Below, piece after piece: positions 30,301 to 38,616 of a stretch of DNA of 64,000 bases (the first letter of the stretch is position 1; every line of letters starts with the position of its first letter). Source of the DNA: Limnomonas spitsbergensis (lineage: Eukaryota > Chlorophyta > Chlorophyceae > Chlamydomonadales). The stretch covers positions 2,914,001-2,978,000 of the forward strand of contig JAYJMM010000028.1 of NCBI GenBank assembly GCA_037349105.1, given 5' to 3'. The translations under genes were made by a program, and so were the position numbers. The notes beneath the pieces were generated by a model. It had not been told where the DNA came from, did no database searches, and was given only the letters and a program-made list of their open reading frames with translations.

Positions 30301-33300
30301 GCGGGAGTGGATTCCCGGATTGAGGGAGGAGCTGGAGGGGATGCAGTGATGTATGAAGGGGCTGGCCTGCAAGGTCTGAGCCTGGTGCAGGTCCGATGGA
30401 GGTTTGCTTGCCTGACCCTGATGGGGCTGGCCCCTCAGGGGTGAGCGGGCAGGATGGTGCCCGACACTTGGAGCTGGGTGGGCGGGATGGCATCGACCAA
30501 ACGGGAGTTTGTGAGCGGGGCGGACGTTCCCTGGAGCCGGACCGTGCTCAAGATGCAGGGCGGGGCGTGCGGCCAGAGGGGCCAATGCAGCTACCGCCAC
30601 CGCCGCCGCCGCCGCAGCAGCAGCAGCAGCAACAGCAGCACCAAATGCAGCAGCAACAACAACATCAGCAGCGGCAGCAGCAGCAGCAACAAAAGCAACA
30701 AAAGCAGCAGCAACAACAACAACAGCAGCAGCAACAAAAGCAACAAAAGCAGCAGCAACAACAACAACAGCAGCGGCAGCAGCAGCAGTGGCTGCCTGGC
30801 TTGGCTGGCGTGCTCCCAAGGCACGGGCGGTGTTGCAGCGCCTTGTATGCCAGACGGAAGAGTCGCAGGGATGGCGTGGAGGGGACCCCCAGGCTTGAGG
30901 TCGCCTCAAATAGCCCAACTAGATCTGAAACTAGTGTGGAAGGTGTGGAAGGTGTGTTTAGCATGACGGCTGAGGGTGGTATGGAAGGTGTGGATGTTGT
31001 TGCGGAATTCATATCACCCAGGTATGAAGCAGGTGTGGTGGGTGGGGATGCAGGTAGTGCGGTGTTTGTAGTGGATGTGGATAGTGTGAATAGTGTGATG
31101 GGTAAGTGGGAGTGGACACTGTGTCTGTGGGGGGTGGGGGGATGAGACAGTGATGATTGTGTGATAATTGAGGAGGTGTGGATGCTGGACAGTGTGGATA
31201 TTGGATAATGCAGATGGTGACCGGTTAGTGTGGATAGTGTGTGCGTGGTGGGTGCTGTAGGTTAGATTGACGAGGTACTGAGGTAAGTGTGGCGGGGGTG
31301 TGGTTAGTGTGATGGGTGTGTTAAGTGTTACAGATGTGTGCGGTAAGTGTGGCGGGTGTGGATGGTGTGGCGGCTGAGGCGCACTTGGTGGGTGTGGATA
31401 GCGAGGACAGTCTGGCAGACAAATATTGATGTTTTGCCGATACCGATTAGTGTGCCATGTTTGCAGGGTGCACCCGCAAGCGCATGGCCCCTGCCGGCTA
31501 CCTGCCTCCCTCTCAGCGCGTCCTGCCCCGGGCGTGCATCTTCTACAGCTCGTATCCCAGGCGTGTGGTGGGCCTGCCCAAGCGATGTGAGCAAAGTATT
31601 TTTGTTTGCTGAAAATACAATAAAATGTTGTTTACCGTTCACTTTCTATAAGCGGCATCTTCTGCAGCTCGTATCCCAGACGTGTGGTGGGCCTGACGTG
31701 TGGTGGGCCTGACGTGTGGTGGGCCTGATGTGTAATGGGCCTGACGTATGGTGGGCCTGACGAGACGAGGTGCGACGAAATGTTTTTACCCTGAAAATAC
31801 GAATATAAGCCAGTCCAAGGGTTCAGGGTTGAACCGGGGGCTGAGCTGACTCATCTGCGAGCTGCGTGCTCTGTGGTCCAGGCATTTGGCCAGGGTTGAG
31901 GGTTCACAGTTAAATGGTTCAGGGTGATGTGTTCAGGATGAGGGGTTTGGTGTTTACTGATTTGGGTTGACGGTTAAGGGTTAGGGTCCAGTTGAATCCT
32001 TATTCCGACTCCCCCATCATTTGCAGGTTAGGGTGTAGGGTTCAGGTTTCAGTTGAATCCTTATTCCGACTCCCCCACATTTTCCAGGTTCCCTGATCCA
32101 GGCTTTCGGCAAGCGATCCGCTGCCAAGCTCCTCCACACACACATCTTCGGCCGGGCAGCAGCGGCGCCGGCGGCCACCCTCCTCGGAGCTCCACCCGCC
32201 CCGCCCTCAGTGGCAGCCGCCACAGCGCGGAGCGCCGCGGAGGGGAGCCTGGCGGCGGCGGCGCCGGGCGGCCCCGGCGGCGCAGCTGCCCGCCCCCCCA
32301 GCTGGCCGGCGGGCGGCGCCGCCCCCCTGCCCCCCGCGAGGGGTCCGGTGCAGCAGCGCCTCCCGCAGGTGCGGACGACTATTCCACACCTCTTGGCCAC
32401 GAAGTTTGGATTCAGAGGAACGTCTGCTTGTTTCTCTGTCTTGTTCTGCCGTTTGCCTGCTTTGTGTTTAACCACCACCACAGCTCACCCGAGCCCGTTG
32501 GCCTGAAACGCGTTTACCTAGGGGTAGTGGCAACAGAATAAAGTATAAAAACTGACCCCCCTGAACCCTACACATTACATCTTCAAATCAAACCATATCA
32601 CCCTATACCAGGCTGCCTGCACATAGCTTAAACAGTTGCAAAATAAAATAATGATACACCCCTACACACTACACCCTACACCCCACACTCAAACCCTGCA
32701 ACCCTTAACCCTAGACAACAATGGATAGGCACGAGTAGCAGAGCCAATGGATACAAAAATTCACAATTTTGACCCCAGACCCTGAACCCTAGGCCCTGAA
32801 CCCTAGACCCTGAACCCTGGAACCTAGACCCTGAACCATAGACCCTGAACCTTGAACCCTAGACCCTGGACCCTATACCTGAAATGTTACTAATTCAAAT
32901 TACACAGCCCTGATACTTGTGTCCAGCAACCCCAACCCTCATTCCTGCACCCTCCAAATCCAAAACCCCCATCTTGCACCTTGCACCCCTTGACCGTTGT
33001 TCATGTGTCCGGATGCCTGTAGCGCCCGTACTTGGGCCAGCAGCACCAGCAGCTTCAACAGCAGCAGCTGCACCCGGGGGGTCAGGTCCCACTTGAGGTC
33101 ACACTTCCCTCCTGGCGCCTGAGGAAGAGCTCCCGCGGGGTGCTACCCTTGCTATGTCAAATGATGGGTGAGCGATATATGTGCAGGGTTCAGGTTTTAG
33201 GGGTGAGGGTGCTCCCCTTGCTATGGCAAATGATGGGTGAGCGATGAATGTTCCGGGTTAAGGGTTCAGGTTTTGAACCCTGGGCCCTAATTTGACAGAT

Positions 33301-35057
33301 CATCGGTAAGCCATGAATGTTCAGGGTTCAGGGGTACAGGTTTTATCCTTGGACCCTAATTTGACAGACAATGGGTGACCTATACATGTTTAGGGTTTAG
33401 GGATAAGGGTTCAGGGTTTATATTTTGGGGTTTCAGGATCAAGTATTTTAAACCTGCCCCCACTTGTATCTCCATGCCCAGGCCGTGCCAGGCGCTGTCC
33501 CGTCGGGCTGCTCCTAAGCCACCACTGCCCACTGCCCGTCCACCTGTTCCCCCGAGGCGGTGTGCCGCATGCGGCTGAAGACAAAGCCGGGCCAGGCGGA
33601 GCCAGCGGCGACGCCATCCTGGCAACAGACGCGATGCCGCCTCTGGAGGAGGGTGGTCATCTATCGCCTCACGCGCCACAGCGGCCAGCAGATCTGCCGA
33701 AAGATCCGTCTGCGGATCCGCCAGCGGATCCGCCTCGTCTTGCTGCGGTACCAGAGTGCGGCTCGGATCCTTCCTTAAGCAGAGTTCTTGGAATAAGTCA
33801 CGGCAGTCGTAACCCAAACATCGAGCCGCACAACAGAAGTGCTGCCGCTTCCGCTGCCGCAACAACCGCCACAACAGCCGCCGCTATAGCTGCTGAGGCT
33901 GGGCGCGATGATGTAGCGCAGCAGTTGATAGATCCGACGAGCGGCGCCCAGCAGCGTTTCCTGGACGGCGGCAACAACGGGTTTATTTGCAGCAGGGGCA
34001 GTGGCGGTGGCAGAGACGGCGACCTCAGTGGCGGCGGCACGCACACCTCTGGTGGTGGCGACGCGATGCAGCTAGACGACAGCTTCCCACAGGTTCCGGG
34101 CAGCTTCCACCCGGGGAGCCTCAGCCCTGGTCGTCAGCGTTTCCTCACGCAGCCTGCCCGGGACAGCCAGCTGCTGTGGGGGCGTGTGCCGCGTGAAGGC
34201 GCAGTGGGGGATCCCACCTCGGGTGCGTTTATTTCTGTAGCAGGGGGCCCAACGTCGGAGGCGGGTTGTCTCCAAGCAGGGGGCCACACGTTGGGTGCGT
34301 TCATATATCATGCAGGGGGGCAAAGGTCGGGGACGGGTTGTCTCCAAGCGAGGAACCAAGAGTCCGGGGCGGGTTGTCTCCAAGCGGGGGATCCCCCCTT
34401 TGGTGTGTTCATTTTTGAGCAGGGGGCCAAACGTCGGGGGCGGGTTGTCTCCAAGCGGGGGGCCAAGAGTCGGGGGCAGGTTCTCTCCAAGCCAAGGGGG
34501 CAGACTTTGGGGGCGTTGATTCCTTGCTGCACCATGCAGGCATGCCCCTCAGAAGCTGCTGGTCCTGCGGGGCCCGCCGCCTCGCTGCAAGCGGTGCCTG
34601 CCCCCCGTGCCAGGCCCACAGATTCTGCCCCTCCCCTTTTTCAACAGTTCGCAGCCCAGACACATCTCCAGCAAGCAGCCCAGGAGGGGCAGCGGGCGTT
34701 GGCGGAGCGACTTTGCCACGGCAGCCAGCCTGCCGGCAAGAAGGGACGACTGGAAGGGCTCCCTTGCTGGCCAGCAGGATAGAAGGAACAGTTGTGGAGG
34801 AGGCCCCCTCGCCGGCCGGACGGCAACAGGGACAGTGTATGGGGAAGAGCATGAAGCCGACCATGCGATGGTGCGGGAGACAGAGCTGGAGCAGAGTTTT
34901 GTCGGGGAGCGGGGAATGGAACGGGGTCTCGGCCAAAGGAAGAGGCGGGCGATGGGGCCAGCGTCCTTACCGGGTCAGAACAAGAGCCCTGATGTTGCTG
35001 TTGTGGCACCTGCAGCTGTTGCTGCTGTAGCTTCGTTTGTTGCTGCTGTCGCCGTGC

Positions 35058-35101
<44 letters not shown>

Positions 35102-38100
35102 GATGAGCCCCGAGGCAGGGCAAGGGGGAACCCAGGTGGTCCATGTCCAGTGGAGAGTGCAGCTCCTAAGGACTGCATTTTATCGTCATGCGTACCTCCA
35201 TCTCGCGTCACCTCGTTTTTGTTTGCTGTTGTCAGGTGCGAAGACAGGGTGGGGGGTCGGAGGTGGGGGGTGGGGTGACCTGCCACTCAGATGATGGGTT
35301 TAGTATCGCGTATGTCCGGGGAAGGGGAGACAGTGGGGTGACCTGCCACTCAGTTGACGGGTTTGGTATCGTGCATGTCTTCCTCTCGCCATATTGCGTC
35401 ATCTCTTTCTTGTTTGTAGCGGTCAGGTGCGAAATTGGGAGGGGGGTTAACTGCCGCTCAGATTGGGAGGGGGGTTAACTGCCGCTCAGATTTGGAGGAG
35501 GGTAAACTGCTGCTCAGATTTGGATGGGGTTAACAGCCGCTCAGATTGTGGGTTTGTCGGGGTTTGAGGTTGACAACCGTCAACCCTGTAGACATACAAC
35601 CCCACAACTCAAGCCCTCACCACCCCGGGTGAGGAGCCAAAGAGTTTGACCGGCCACCCGGATTCTAAGTTTCTGGAGGTGGAAAATGAATATCGGTACA
35701 TTGGTTCAAGCAAAAAAAATACAAAAATCTTCTTGAGAAATTGATTCAAGCAAAAAAACAAGAATCTCCTTGGAACTTTTATTCAGGAAAGAGAGGGAGA
35801 GAGAGAGGAAATTCGAAGGTCCTGTAGTGTCAAGGTATCAGGGTGTCGATGGAGGTGGGGAGTTGACTGTTCAGGACAGGACTCTTTGAGGATGGCGCAA
35901 GCCGAGCAAGACTTGCTGCTTCAAGCCCTTCCCTTCCCCCGGGGTTTGGCCAGGATGTCTTCCGGTTGTATTTATCGACTTCAATGGGAAACAAGCAAAA
36001 TGACGGCGGCTCTCGTTGTCCATGTAAAGTGCCTGGGGGGGTCATCTATTTACCATTGCACTGCGGTAATAAAGTATCCACTTATGAAGCCATGATTGTC
36101 GTCATGAAGTCATGATCATTTACCAATAATGTCATTATTGTTTACCAATTAAGTACCTAGACCGGTACTGTAGATTTGCTTTGCCTTCCCTCATTATTAA
36201 CGTTGTTTGGGGCTGAGGGATCCATGAGGTCACTACTTACCGATTGTCCATGCCAGTTTTCAGTCATAGATTAAGATTTTGTGATGACAGTTTGCCCTGA
36301 GGGCAGCAATAGAATAATTCATTCTTCATTCCGGAGGGAAAGCAAATGAAATCTATGTTTATTTAACATCTGATCCATCTACCGGCATGAGCATGTCCAT
36401 TGAATTGATTGGATTTGACACCCGCTTCGCCCCCCTACCCAACTGGCGCGTCCTGCCAGCGGCTCTACTGGGCAGCGACAGCAACTGGAGGTGGGAGGCG
36501 GTACCGGGTGGGAATTACATACCTTTCACACAATCACCTGGTGTGTTCACGCATCTCGTTCACTCCATTCTCGAAACAGATCAGCAAAGGCTCGTCACTG
36601 AGCAGCGAGCAGCACGCGGTGTTCCCGCCGCTCCATGGCTGCAGGGCAGCTGTGCCATATACCGACATTGCCGAGGGGATTCATTCGCCTGTATCTGCGC
36701 CTATACCCCTTCCCCCCTTAGTCCCTGCAGCCTGAAACTCGAGCCCTACAATCTTGAGCTGTCAGCCTTCAAACCAAAACCCAAAAGCCTGGGCTGCAGA
36801 TAGATGTACAATGTGTACGGCAGCGTGGTCCCTAAACCCTGGACCCTGACCTGCAGGCAGCTGCGTCATGTGCCGAGTAGCGTTGTCCTTTCACCCTAGA
36901 CCATTAACCCTGCACCCTACACCCTGACCTGTAGGCAGCTGCGTCATGTGCTGTATAGCGTTGTCCCTTAACCCTATACCCTTAAGGCCTACACCCTACA
37001 CCCTGACCTGTAGGCAGCTGCGTCATGTGCTGAGTCGCTTCATCCGCCTGCGCCGCCATGAGGCCATGACGCTCCACCAGACGGTGCATGGCATCCGCAC
37101 CCGCGACATGACCTGGCTGGGGGGACAGAAAGGTAAGGTATGTCTGGCGGGGGGGGTGAAGGAAAGGGACGTCTTGAAGGGGGGGTGAAGATAATGCATG
37201 GCATCCGCACCCGTGACATGAATCTGAAAGTTATGCTTTGTGCCTCCACTGCCAAGGTAGCCAAGGCTGCCTATGGGTTAGGCAACAATGCAACCACAAG
37301 CCATAGTGCTTTCGGGTTTGCTGGGTCTGATTATGACGTTGAAGGTATTGAGACGTCTGGCGAAGCCTCAGTTGCATTCTCTAGACCCACCTCCCTCGAA
37401 AATGTGACCATTCTCCCCGCAGGTGTCACCCTGTTTACCCCCCATATCCAACCGACCACGACTTGCACCTGTAGCTACTAGGGTTAAAGGATTACTATTA
37501 TTAGCAGTACATAGTTTTGCTCTACTTGGCAGTGGAAGCACACAGTTTTTTTTGCGGAGTTTTTGTTTACGAGGACATTGATGACATCCTCGACACGGTC
37601 CAGGCTGCAGACGCATTCGACCCCGGCACCGAGCCTATATTAGAAAAGCAATCAACATGGCTTTATGACATGGGCACACTGCCAGCTGCCATGGCTGGCT
37701 TGACATCCGCTGAGGCCAGTGCCCTTATCGACGAAAACAAGGACGCTTTTAAAGCCTTTAAATTGGCCCATGACAAGGCCAGGCCAGCTTCTGGAAAACA
37801 CCGCCTCAAGGCGACACAGATTGGGCTGCACTTGCCAGAAGCTGAATATAAATTAAACTGCTACATTTAGCTGATAACTGCTGACTGTTAGCTGAAGTTT
37901 TAGCCTGGAACCTGGTAGCCAGGTAGCTGAATTTTTGGTGGCCTGGTGGCTGAATTTTTTGGTAGCCTGCTAGCTGAATTTTTATCCAGGTAGCTTGCCC
38001 ATTTCCCTTTTCAAATTTGCCTGCCATTCGGATTCCCTAATGATTTCCCCGCTGCTTATTTTTTCTAAATCACAGGGACAACTGTCTTAGAGGCCAAGGA

Positions 38101-38155
38101 GCTGATAGGTGACCACCTTGTGGAGCAGGGTCCACTGCCCAAGCTCAACAGCTGA
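27083..38155 (+). CDS. Large multi-exon gene of unknown function (Ala- and Gln-rich)
   Basis: Candidate exons: 27083-27331 (MKSDAPVLHRKYPRVQPLW...), about 28301-28650 (Ala-rich, then SRRSSRRPSWQRR), 29926 to about 30194, 30391 to about 30899 (poly-Gln), 31467-31586, 32088-32368, 33023-33167, 33482 to 34200 or beyond, about 34790-35150, 37014-37132, about 37546-37870 and 38076-38155 (stop TGA). Joins 28650/29926, 31586/32088, 32368/33023 and 33167/33482 keep phase. Readable pieces include AVWDFDPYLEDAPGQ, ACIFYSSYPRRVVGLPKR, QAFGKRSAAKLLHTHIFGR and LSRFIRLRRHEAMTLHQT. No family is recognised; Gln/Ala/Pro tracts are common in nuclear regulators. It may be more than one gene, and the 3' exons are the weakest. 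Confidence 0.5.
27390..27610 (+). repeat. Imperfect tandem duplication in intron
   Basis: GGCAGTGGGAAGAAACAATG occurs twice about 100 bp apart, and CAGGCAGTGGAA twice, within the intron after exon 27083-27331. Confidence 0.6.
28029..28300 (+). repeat. 50-bp tandem repeat, about five copies, ending at an exon edge
   Basis: Units of TACTAGAGCCATGCAGC then TAGAGCCATGCATGCCTG, TCATGCGTGTACATC. The last unit breaks off in GCAGCTAGAG exactly where the Ala-rich coding sequence begins. Each unit carries the same AG-containing edge. Confidence 0.85.
28301..28650 (+). CDS. Ala-rich exon of the 27-38 kb gene
   Basis: Over 100 codons of Ala/Thr/Asp-rich sequence, then a basic block (TSRRSSRRPSWQRRKAARGR) and an acidic end (CGDDWEQPATQ) with donor CAG|GTGATG. 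The next exon, 29926, continues in phase. The donor edge is duplicated at 28990-29017. The acceptor is uncertain because of the tandem repeat. Confidence 0.45.
29100..29525 (+). repeat. Interstitial telomere-like array (CCCTAAACCCCAT type)
   Basis: About 30 degenerate units of CCCTAAACCCCAT or CCCTAAACCCTAT, a 13-bp higher-order form of the plant/algal telomere unit TTTAGGG read on the C-rich strand. It lies in an intron of the 27-38 kb gene. The array is interspersed with base changes, unlike a functional chromosome end. Confidence 0.9.
29670..29950 (+). repeat. Four ~80-bp copies of a 3' splice-site region
   Basis: CTCAGGYGCTGTGCCGCTYG then CCCATGGTC occurs at about 29680, 29760, 29840 and 29921 (spacing 78-80 bp). 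Each copy is preceded by a pyrimidine-rich CCCCTTTTCC or CCTCTTTCCC tract. Only the last copy runs into coding sequence (exon from 29926). Confidence 0.85.
29926..30194 (+). CDS. Exon of the 27-38 kb gene, Ser/Pro/Gln-rich
   Basis: Acceptor CCTCTCAG; reads VLCRSPMAVWDFDPYLEDAP, then Leu/Ser/Pro repeats (RQLSPSAPRMPAPRQLSPS). Phase follows directly from 28650. Near its end GCATGGAGGGAGGAGCTG occurs twice, and a third version, GCATGGAGTGAGGAGCTG, supplies a GTGAGG donor. Confidence 0.5.
30391..30899 (+). CDS. Poly-Gln exon of the 27-38 kb gene
   Basis: Acceptor CTGGTGCAG, a Gly/Asp/Arg-rich start (MEVCLPDPDGAG, GGRDGIDQTGVCERGG), a Pro tract, then about 60 residues dominated by Gln with occasional His, Lys and Arg. 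It ends CSALYARRKSRRDG and a GAG|GTCGCC donor candidate. The phase link to neighbours is not secured. Confidence 0.45.
30603..30791 (+). repeat. CAG/CAA trinucleotide tract (poly-Gln)
   Basis: Roughly 60 CAG/CAA codons with AAA and CAC/CAT interruptions; a block of about 50 bp (CAACAAAAGCAACAAAAG plus Gln codons) is itself duplicated. On the minus strand it gives a meaningless poly-Leu frame. Confidence 0.9.
31467..33167 (+). CDS. Three phase-consistent exons of the 27-38 kb gene
   Basis: Exons 31467-31586 (TTGCAG acceptor, CGAT|GTGAGC donor), 32088-32368 (TTTTCCAG, CCGCAG|GTGCGG) and 33023-33167 (CCTGTAG, ATGATGG|GTGAGC) join in phase. The product reads RKRMAPAGYLPPSQRVLPR, ACIFYSSYPRRVVGLPKR, then QAFGKRSAAKLLHTHIFGR, an Ala/Pro-rich linker, and RPYLGQQHQQLQQQQLHPGG followed by basic TLPSWRLRKSSRG. 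The basic/aromatic portions look structured. No motif identifies the family. Confidence 0.6.
31990..32087 (+). repeat. Duplicated polypyrimidine/acceptor region
   Basis: AGTTGAATCCTTATTCCGAC then TCCCCC occurs at 31990 and 32051. Each copy runs to a CAG (CATTTGCAG, CATTTTCCAG). Only the second borders coding exon 32088. Confidence 0.85.
32560..32900 (+). repeat. Degenerate CCCTGAACCCTAGA-type intronic repeats
   Basis: Runs of CCCTACAC and then ACCCTGAACCCTAG units, related to but not the same as telomere repeat. Similar G-rich or C-rich runs lie in other introns of this gene: 31800-32050, 33240-33430 and 36830-37010. Confidence 0.75.
33482..34782 (+). CDS. Long low-complexity exon of the 27-38 kb gene
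   Basis: Acceptor CATGCCCAG with phase following exon 33023-33167. The frame stays open for over 430 codons to a TAG at 34780-34782. The first part is Pro/Ala/Asp-rich (AILATDAMPPLEEGGHLSP, ADLPKDPSADPPADPP), then Ala/Thr-rich, then Gly-rich (GSGGGRDGDLSGGGTHTSGG). From about 34210 it enters a tandem-repeat stretch that may be intronic. A later part (FQQFAAQTHLQQAAQEGQRA) looks coding again. True exon ends are uncertain. Confidence 0.45.
34205..34530 (+). repeat. Tandem ~33-40-bp repeats inside the 33.5-34.8 kb ORF
   Basis: CGGGTTGTCTCCAAGC occurs five times, with a sixth diverged copy (AGGTTCTCTCCAAGC), alternating with GGGTGCGTTYAT-type segments. Units of about 34 bp combine into a higher-order pattern of about 80-115 bp. 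Translation stays open but is repetitive. Confidence 0.8.
34790..35150 (+). CDS. Candidate exon with poly-Ala (CTG/GCT) tract
   Basis: A frame reading GEEHEADHAMVRETELEQSF, GERGMERGLGQRKRRAMG, then an Ala/Val tract encoded by a GCT run (35059-35101) and DEPRGRARGNPGGP. The charged, non-repetitive start looks coding. The complementary strand gives poly-Gln over the same tract, so strand choice rests on context. Confidence 0.35.
35180..35560 (+). repeat. Duplicated intron-end blocks and 28-35-bp tandem array
   Basis: TGTTTGCTGTTGTCAGGTGC (about 35220) is echoed by TTGTTTGTAGCGGTCAGGTG (about 35411). GACCTGCCACTCAG occurs at 35278 and 35340. From 35438 four units of TTAACTGCCGCTCAGATT with G-rich spacers follow. 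Confidence 0.75.
35560..36380. other. AT-richer intronic or intergenic stretch
   Basis: No coding character is seen. An imperfect A-rich duplication (GATTCAAGCAAAAAAA, GGTTCAAGCAAAAAAA) lies at 35705-35760 and short direct repeats of TCATGAAG/TCATGATC near 36090-36120. Confidence 0.35.
36409..36735 (+). CDS. Weak exon candidate(s) of the 27-38 kb gene
   Basis: A 108-codon frame with plausible content after CGAAACAG at about 36583: SSLSSEQHAVFPPLHGCRAA, then VPYTDIAEGIHSPVSAPI. An overlapping frame reads LPNWRVLPAALLGSDSNWRW. No consistent donor was found, so this is tentative. Confidence 0.25.
   Translation: MDLTPASPPYPTGASCQRLYWAATATGGGRRYRVGITYLSHNHLVCSRISFTPFSKQISKGSSLSSEQHAVFPPLHGCRAAVPYTDIAEGIHSPVSAPIPLPPLVPAA
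36854..37040 (+). repeat. Three ~78-bp copies of a 3' splice-site region
   Basis: ACCCTGACCTGYAGGCAGCT then GCGTCATGTGC occurs at about 36845, 36922 and 37001. Each is preceded by CCCTACACCCTG-type sequence. Only the third copy continues into open coding sequence (exon 37014-37132). Confidence 0.85.
37014..37132 (+). CDS. Basic helical exon of the 27-38 kb gene
   Basis: Acceptor CCTGTAG and donor CAGAAAG|GTAAGG. It reads QLRHVLSRFIRLRRHEAMTL then HQTVHGIRTRDMTWLGGQK. Arg-rich helix character and clean splice sites support it. Part of the exon (GCATGGCATCCGCACCCG) is repeated 110 bp downstream at 37196. Confidence 0.55.
37546..37870 (+). CDS. Helical coding segment, late exon or separate remnant
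   Basis: An open frame reading VYEDIDDILDTVQAADAFDP, then EKQSTWLYDMGTLPAAMAGL, TSAEASALIDENKDAFKAFK and LAHDKARPASG. Good amphipathic helix character, stop at 37868. A further piece, VLEAKELIGDHLVEQGPLPK (38076-38155), follows TTTTCTAAATCACAG and may be the terminal exon. No family is recognised. Short tandem sequence (CTGGTAGCCAGGTAGCTGAA) lies between the two. Confidence 0.4.
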
Positions 38156-38159
38156 TCAC

Positions 38160-38616
38160 ACAGCTCAAGCATAAGGCAGATAGAAACAAGGCTGCTAGGA
38201 CCCGTGCCTAGTTCGAGTGTCACTCTGGTCGTCGGTGCTGAAGGGTTAAGCATGCATGCGTCATGTCTGAACAGGAATTTCGTTTGTTGGTCCCCCTTTG
38301 GGTGTCCCCGCCACCCCCAACATAGTCCCTGATGGATAGCAGTTCCTGTTGCATTCATTGTGCTGCTTGTGCATGGTATCCGACGAACTTTGACTGTGGC
38401 CTCAATAGCCTTAATGGTTGGGTCTTCTTTTGTAAACTGTTTGGAAGGAGGTTTCAATGTATCTGCAACGCTAAAAATAGTTAGTTCATACCAGGCTGGA
38501 ATTACAAGAAAATACCAGTTACCTAGTCAGACGCACCAATATAAAGTACCCCCCCCATTATTCCACGAATAAAACCGGGGCCTATAACCACCATTACACG
38601 TTGTGATTACGGAAAA
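38160..38616. other. Intergenic, no gene seen
   Basis: Small open frames on both strands lack protein character. The block at 38570-38615 (AAAACCGGGGCCTATAACC, TACACGTTGTGATTAC) resembles 42858-42900 and marks the edge of repeat sequence. Confidence 0.35.

Noticed and set aside
30591..30824. Poly-Leu ORF on the minus strand
   Set aside because: Reverse reading of the CAG/CAA tract; the plus-strand poly-Gln reading has coding flanks.
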